From positions 151,973,641 to 152,037,640 of the forward strand of contig NC_045428.1 in NCBI RefSeq assembly GCF_902635505.1: DNA of 64,000 nucleotides, written 5' to 3'. The position numbers were made by a program, and so were the translations under genes. Positions 59,169 to 64,000 of the stretch are shown one piece after another. Positions within the stretch are counted from its first letter, which is position 1. Every line of letters begins with the position of its first letter. A model generated the notes under the pieces. The model saw only the letters and a list, made by a program, of their open reading frames with translations, had not been told where the DNA came from and made no database searches. The DNA comes from Sarcophilus harrisii. Its lineage: Eukaryota; Chordata; Mammalia; Dasyuromorphia; Dasyuridae.

Positions 59169-60988
59169 AAAACGCTATCTTTTTTTTTAAATTTTATTAT
59201 TTTTTTTTATTTAATAACCTTTTATTTACAGGATATATACATGGGTAACTTTACAGCATTAACAATTGCCAAACCTCTTGTTCCAATTTTTCACCTCTTA
59301 CCCCCCCACCCCCTCCCCTAGATGGCAGGATGACCAGTAGATGTTAAATATATTAAAATATAAATTAGATACACAATAAGTATACATGACCAAAACGTTA
59401 TTTTGCTGTACAAAAAGAATCAGACTCTGAAATATTGTACAATTAGCTTGTGAAGGAAATCAAAAATGCAGGTGTGCATAAATATAGGGATTGGGAATTC
59501 AATGTAATGGTTTTTAGTCATCTCCCAGAGTTCTTTTTCTGGGCATAGCTAGTTCAGTTCATTACTGCTCCATTAGAAATGATTTGGTTGATCTCGTTGC
59601 TGAGGATGGCCTGGTCCATCAGAACTGGTCATCATATAGTATTGTTGTTGAAGTATATAATGATCTCCTGGTCCTGCTCATTTCACTCAGCATCAGTTCG
59701 TGTAAGTCTCTCCAGGCCTTTCTGAAATCATCCTGTTGGTCATTTCTTACAGAACAGTAATATTCCATAATTTTCATATACCACAATTTATTCAGCCATT
59801 CTCCAACTGATGGACATCCATTCAGTTTCCAGTTTCTAGCCACTACAAAAAGGGCTGCCACAAACATTCGTGCACATACAGGTCCCTTTCCCTTCTTTAT
59901 AATCTCTTTGGGATATAATCCCAGTAGTAACACTGCTGGATCAAAGGGTATGCACAGTTTGATAACTTTTTGAGCATAGTTCCAAACTACTCTCCAAAAT
60001 GGTTGGATTCGTTCACAACTCCACCAACAATGCATCAATGTCCCAGTTTTCCCACATCCCCTCCAACAATCATCATTATTTTTTCCTGTCATCTTAGCCA
60101 ATCTGACAGGTGTGTAGTGGTATCTTAGAGTTGTCTTAATTTGCATTTCTCTGATTAATAATGACTTGGAGCATCTTTTCATATGACTAGAAATAGTTTC
60201 AATTTCTTCATCTGAGAATTGTCTGTTCATATCCTTTGACCATTTTTCAATTGGAGAATGGCTTGATTTTTTATAAATTAGAGTTAATTCTCTATATATT
60301 TTGGAAATGAGGCCTTTATCAGAACCTTTGACTGTAAAAATATTTTCCCAGTTTATTGCTTCCCTTCTAATCTTGTCTGCATTAGTTTTGTTTGTACAAA
60401 AACTTTTCAGTTTGGTATAATCGAAATTTTCTATTTTGTGATCAGTAATGATCTCTAGTTCTGCTTTGGTCATAAAGACCTTCCCCTTCCACAGGTCTGA
60501 GAGGTAAACTATCCTATGTTCCTCTAATTTATTAATAATTTCATTCTTTATGCCTAGGTCATGAACCCATTTTGACCTTATCTTGGTGTACGGCGTTAAG
60601 TATGGATCAATGCCTAGTTTCTGCCATATTAGTTTCCAATTTTCCCAGCAATTTTTATCAAACAGTAAGTTCTTATCCCAAAAGCTGGGATCTTTGGGTT
60701 TGTCAAAGACTAGGTTGCTATATTTGTTGACTGTTTTATCCCTTGAACCTAATCTATTCCACTGATCAACTAATCTATTCCTTAGCCAATACCAAATAGT
60801 TTTGGTAACTGCTGCTCTATAATATAATTTTAGATCTGGTACAGCTAAGCCACCATCATTTGATTTTTTTTTCATTAATTCCCTTGAAATTCTTGACCTT
60901 TTGTTTTTCCATATGAACTTTGTTGTTATTTTTTCTAGGTCATTAAAATAGTTTTTTGGGAGTCTGATTGGTATAAAACGCTATCTTT
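59169..60988 (-). mobile_element. Young 5'-truncated L1, ORF2 C-terminal part intact (418 codons from first Met)
   Basis: The body 59183-60974 is flanked by a 14-base target-site duplication AAAACGCTATCTTT (59169-59182, 60975-60988). On the minus strand the ORF2 frame is open from the truncated 5' end to the stop at 59619. It contains LYYRAAVTKTIWYW near the start, the cysteine motif CX3CX7HX4C (CWRGCGKTGTLMHCWWSC), and LYPKEIIKKGKGP. A 3' UTR of about 430 bases ends in AATAAAAGGCTATTAAAT and an A-rich tail. The RT and endonuclease domains are absent, so it cannot move on its own. Confidence 0.97.
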
Positions 60989-61324
60989 CTAATGATATAA
61001 TCAGTCTATGAGAAAATTAAATAAGATTGCTATGGCATGATATGCTTAGCTCACTGGCACATTGTAGGTACTTAATAACTGTTTCTTGATTGATTCTACT
61101 GGACTGCTAGTAAATCAGTGTTCACATTGGTGATCACTTCTAGTGCTCACTTCTCCCTTCTCTAAGTGTTCAATATTTATAATAATTCATTTTAGAATTT
61201 TGCTGGAATTTGGCATAAAAATCATTGGAATCAAATTTCTAGATCCCAGCTTTTCCCCCCCTTTGGACAATTGGTTCTATGTTTGCTTATATTTAATATT
61301 TAATCACTACTACCAGTTTTGGTG

Positions 61325-61585
61325 GGGGCAGCTAGGTGGCATAGTGGATAAAATGCTGGTCCTGGAGTTAGGACTCATGTTCCTGAGTATAAATTGAGCA
61401 TCAGATACTTACTAGCTATGTAATCCTCGGTAAACCACTTGAGGTAAACCACTGTTTACCTCAAATGTAAAATGAGCTGGAGAGGGAAGTGACAAATGAC
61501 TCCAGTATCTCTACCAAGCAAAGCTCAATGGAGTAATGTAGGGTTGGACACAACTGAAAAGTGACTGAACAAAAAATAATTTTGA
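61325..61585 (+). mobile_element. SINE (WSINE type), full length
   Basis: GGGGCAGCTAGGTGGCATAG, GCATCAGATACTTACTAGC and GGTTGGACACAACTGAAAAG. A short foldback (GGTAAACCACTTGAGGTAAACCACTG) is an internal duplication. It lies between the two inverted L1s. Confidence 0.9.
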
Positions 61586-61672
61586 TGATATATTAAGAAT
61601 ACTGCCAGAATTCTTGGACCACATCTTGAAGTTCTTCAAATGCATTAGATTATATAGTCTTTGATTTGGCTT

Positions 61673-63527
61673 AAAGACCTGAACTTGAATGACAATATTA
61701 CTTAAACTAATCTATTTATTTAGCGCTATACCAATCAGACTCCCAAAAAACTATTTTAATGACCTAGAAAAAATAACAACAAAGTTCATATGGAAAAACA
61801 AAAGGTCAAGAATTTCAAGGGAATTAATGAAAAAAAATCAAATGATGGTGGCTTAGCTGTACCAGATCTAAAATTATATTATAGAGCAGCAGTTACCAAA
61901 ACTATTTGGTATTGGCTAAGGAATAGATTAGTTGATCAGTGGAATAGATTAGGTTCAAGGGATAAAACAGTCAACAAATATAGCAACCTAGTCTTTGACA
62001 AACCCAAAGATCCCAGCTTTTGGGATAAGAACTTACTGTTTGATAAAAATTGCTGGGAAAATTGGAAACTAATATGGCAGAAACTAGGCATTGATCCATA
62101 CTTAACGCCGTACACCAAGATAAGGTCAAAATGGGTTCATGACCTAGGCATAAAGAATGAAATTATTAATAAATTAGAGGAACATAGGATAGTTTACCTC
62201 TCAGACCTGTGGAAGGGGAAGGTCTTTATGACCAAAGCAGAACTAGAGATCATTACTGATCACAAAATAGAAAATTTCGATTATACCAAACTGAAAAGTT
62301 TTTGTACAAACAAAACTAATGCAGACAAGATTAGAAGGGAAGCAATAAACTGGGAAAATATTTTTACAGTCAAAGGTTCTGATAAAGGCCTCATTTCCAA
62401 AATATATAGAGAATTAACTCTAATTTATAAAAAATCAAGCCATTCTCCAATTGAAAAATGGTCAAAGGATATGAACAGACAATTCTCAGATGAAGAAATT
62501 GAAACTATTTCTAGTCATATGAAAAGATGCTCCAAGTCATTATTAATCAGAGAAATGCAAATTAAGACAACTCTAAGATACCACTACACACCTGTCAGAT
62601 TGGCTAAGATGACAGGAAAAAATAATGATGATTGTTGGAGGGGATGCGGGAAAACTGGGACATTGATGCATTGTTGGTGGAGTTGTGAACGAATCCAACC
62701 ATTTTGGAGAGTAGTTTGGAACTATGCTCAAAAAGTTATCAAACTGTGCATACCCTTTGATCCAGCAGTGTTACTACTGGGATTATATCCCAAAGAGATT
62801 ATAAAGAAGGGAAAGGGACCTGTATGTGCACGAATGTTTGTGGCAGCCCTTTTTGTAGTGGCTAAAAACTGGAAACTGAATGGATGTCCATCAGTTGGAG
62901 AATGGTTGAATAAATTGTGGTATATGAAAATTATGGAATATTACTGTTCTGTAAGAAATGACCAACAGGATGATTTCAGAAAGGCCTGGAGAGACTTACA
63001 TGAACTGATGCTGAGTGAAATGAGCAGGACCAGGAGATCATTATATACTTCAACAACAATACTAGATGATGACCAGTCCTGATGGATCAGGCCATCCTCA
63101 GCAACGAGATCAACCAAATCATTTCTAATGGAGCAGTAATGAACTGAACTAGCTATGCCCAGAAAAAGAACTCTGGGAGATGACTAAAAACCATTACATT
63201 GAATTCCCAATCCCTATATTTATGCCCACCTGCATTTTTGATTTCCTTCACAAGCTAATTGTACAATATTTCAGAGTCTGATTCTTTTTCTACAGCAAAA
63301 TAACGTTTTGGTCAGGTATACTTATTGTGTATCTAATTTATATTTTAATATATTTAACATCTACTGGTCATCCTGCCATCTAGGGGAGGGGGTGGGGGGG
63401 GGTAAGAGGTGAAAAAGTGGAACAAGAGGTTTGGCAATTGTTAATGCTGTAAAATTACCCATGTATATATCATGTAAATAAAAGGCTATTAAATTAAAAA
63501 AAAAAAAAAAAAAGACCTGAACTTGAA
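61673..63527 (+). mobile_element. Young 5'-truncated L1, near-identical inverted partner
   Basis: The body 61690-63510 is flanked by a 17-base target-site duplication AAAGACCTGAACTTGAA (61673-61689, 63511-63527). It starts 38 bases further 5' in ORF2 than its partner. The ORF2 C-terminal frame runs to the stop at 63080-63082. A run of 8 A at about 61830-61837, where the partner has 9, shifts the frame against the upstream ORF2 frame. From there on, the protein differs from the partner at only about three residues. It ends AATAAAAGGCTATTAAATT with a pure A tail. Confidence 0.97.
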
Positions 63528-63574
63528 GGTATTAGGTGCTCTTTTGTTAGTGATCTCCTCACATATGTTGTTTT

Positions 63575-63705
63575 CTTTTTGTGAGGTAAACAGGATTAAG
63601 TGACTTGCTCAGAGTCACACAGCTAATGTCTGAGAGTAGATTTGAACTAAGGTCCTTTTGAATCCAGAGCCAGTGCTCTTTCCATTATACCATGTAGCTA
63701 TCTAA
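63575..63705 (-). mobile_element. SINE (WSINE type)
   Basis: GGATTAAGTGACTTGCTCAG, AGTCACACAGCTAATGTC and TTATACCATGTAGCTATCTA. Confidence 0.8.
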
Positions 63706-64000
63706 CCTATCTTGTTTTCTAATTGAATTTTAATCACATTCATTCTATCTTTTTAATTTGCAATACCATCCTTATATGGGGAAGCAAAATCAGAACTACA
63801 TTTCCTCATTTATTTTATGTATATTGTCCTCTTTCCAAGCAATGGCTTTGTCTCATCTTTTTCTGTTTTTCATGTGCTTAACAAAAAATTTTTCTTTGCA
63901 GTTTTTAGTATTTTTTTCAGGCCTCTTCTCATTCTTAGATTTATACTAAGATTACTTTTTTTGTATTCATCCTTGTTTAGATGTACTTCAATGCACTTTT

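Noticed and set aside
60583-62118. Identical 60-residue frames antisense to both L1s
   Set aside because: Shadow frames of the L1 ORF2 coding strand, identical only because the two L1s are.

Overview
This window is vertebrate, and almost certainly marsupial, nuclear DNA. It is AT-rich, about 1% of it is coding, and it is densely filled with marsupial-type tRNA/MIR-core SINEs, L1 fragments and older L2-like repeats. The SINEs have the head seen in WSINE/WALLSI-type elements, and I saw no opossum SINE1-type copy, so an Australasian marsupial is the best guess (inference). No prokaryotic operon, CRISPR array, plasmid feature or RNA gene was recognised.

Two host genes are supported, both on the + strand. 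The first is the last coding exon of ERCC5 (XPG, the DNA-repair 3' endonuclease) at 2423-3016. It carries a conserved PCNA-binding box at its start and basic nuclear-localisation clusters at its end. The second is a complete four-exon reading frame for METTL21E, a seven-beta-strand lysine methyltransferase, spread over 11548-30042. All its splice sites are canonical, it has no internal stop, and it predicts 248 residues. The order ERCC5 then METTL21E matches human 13q33, where the second gene survives only as the pseudogene METTL21EP. The marsupial copy looks intact.

Layout: 1-1.9 kb holds rearranged L1 sequence and a solo LTR. 2.4-3.35 kb holds the ERCC5 end and its SINE-bearing 3' UTR. 3.4-11.5 kb is the intergenic space, with a duplicated ERCC5 tail, a perfect 45-bp-arm palindrome and two CTCF-like motifs. 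11.5-30 kb is METTL21E, with a 15-kb first intron full of repeats. 30-64 kb has no gene I can recognise. It holds SINEs, L1s, an inverted 229-bp duplication, a 1.2-kb trinucleotide array, a direct duplication, several microsatellites, and near its end two almost identical young L1 3' halves facing away from each other by their tails, forming a 1.8-kb inverted repeat.

I found no previously undescribed multi-gene system. The most notable items are the intact METTL21E, the ERCC5-tail duplication, the perfect palindrome, the inverted duplications and an unnamed dispersed repeat present four times. Repeat names are from memory of consensus sequences, without a library search, so family labels are approximate and repeat edges are good to about 10-20 bases unless a target-site duplication is given.
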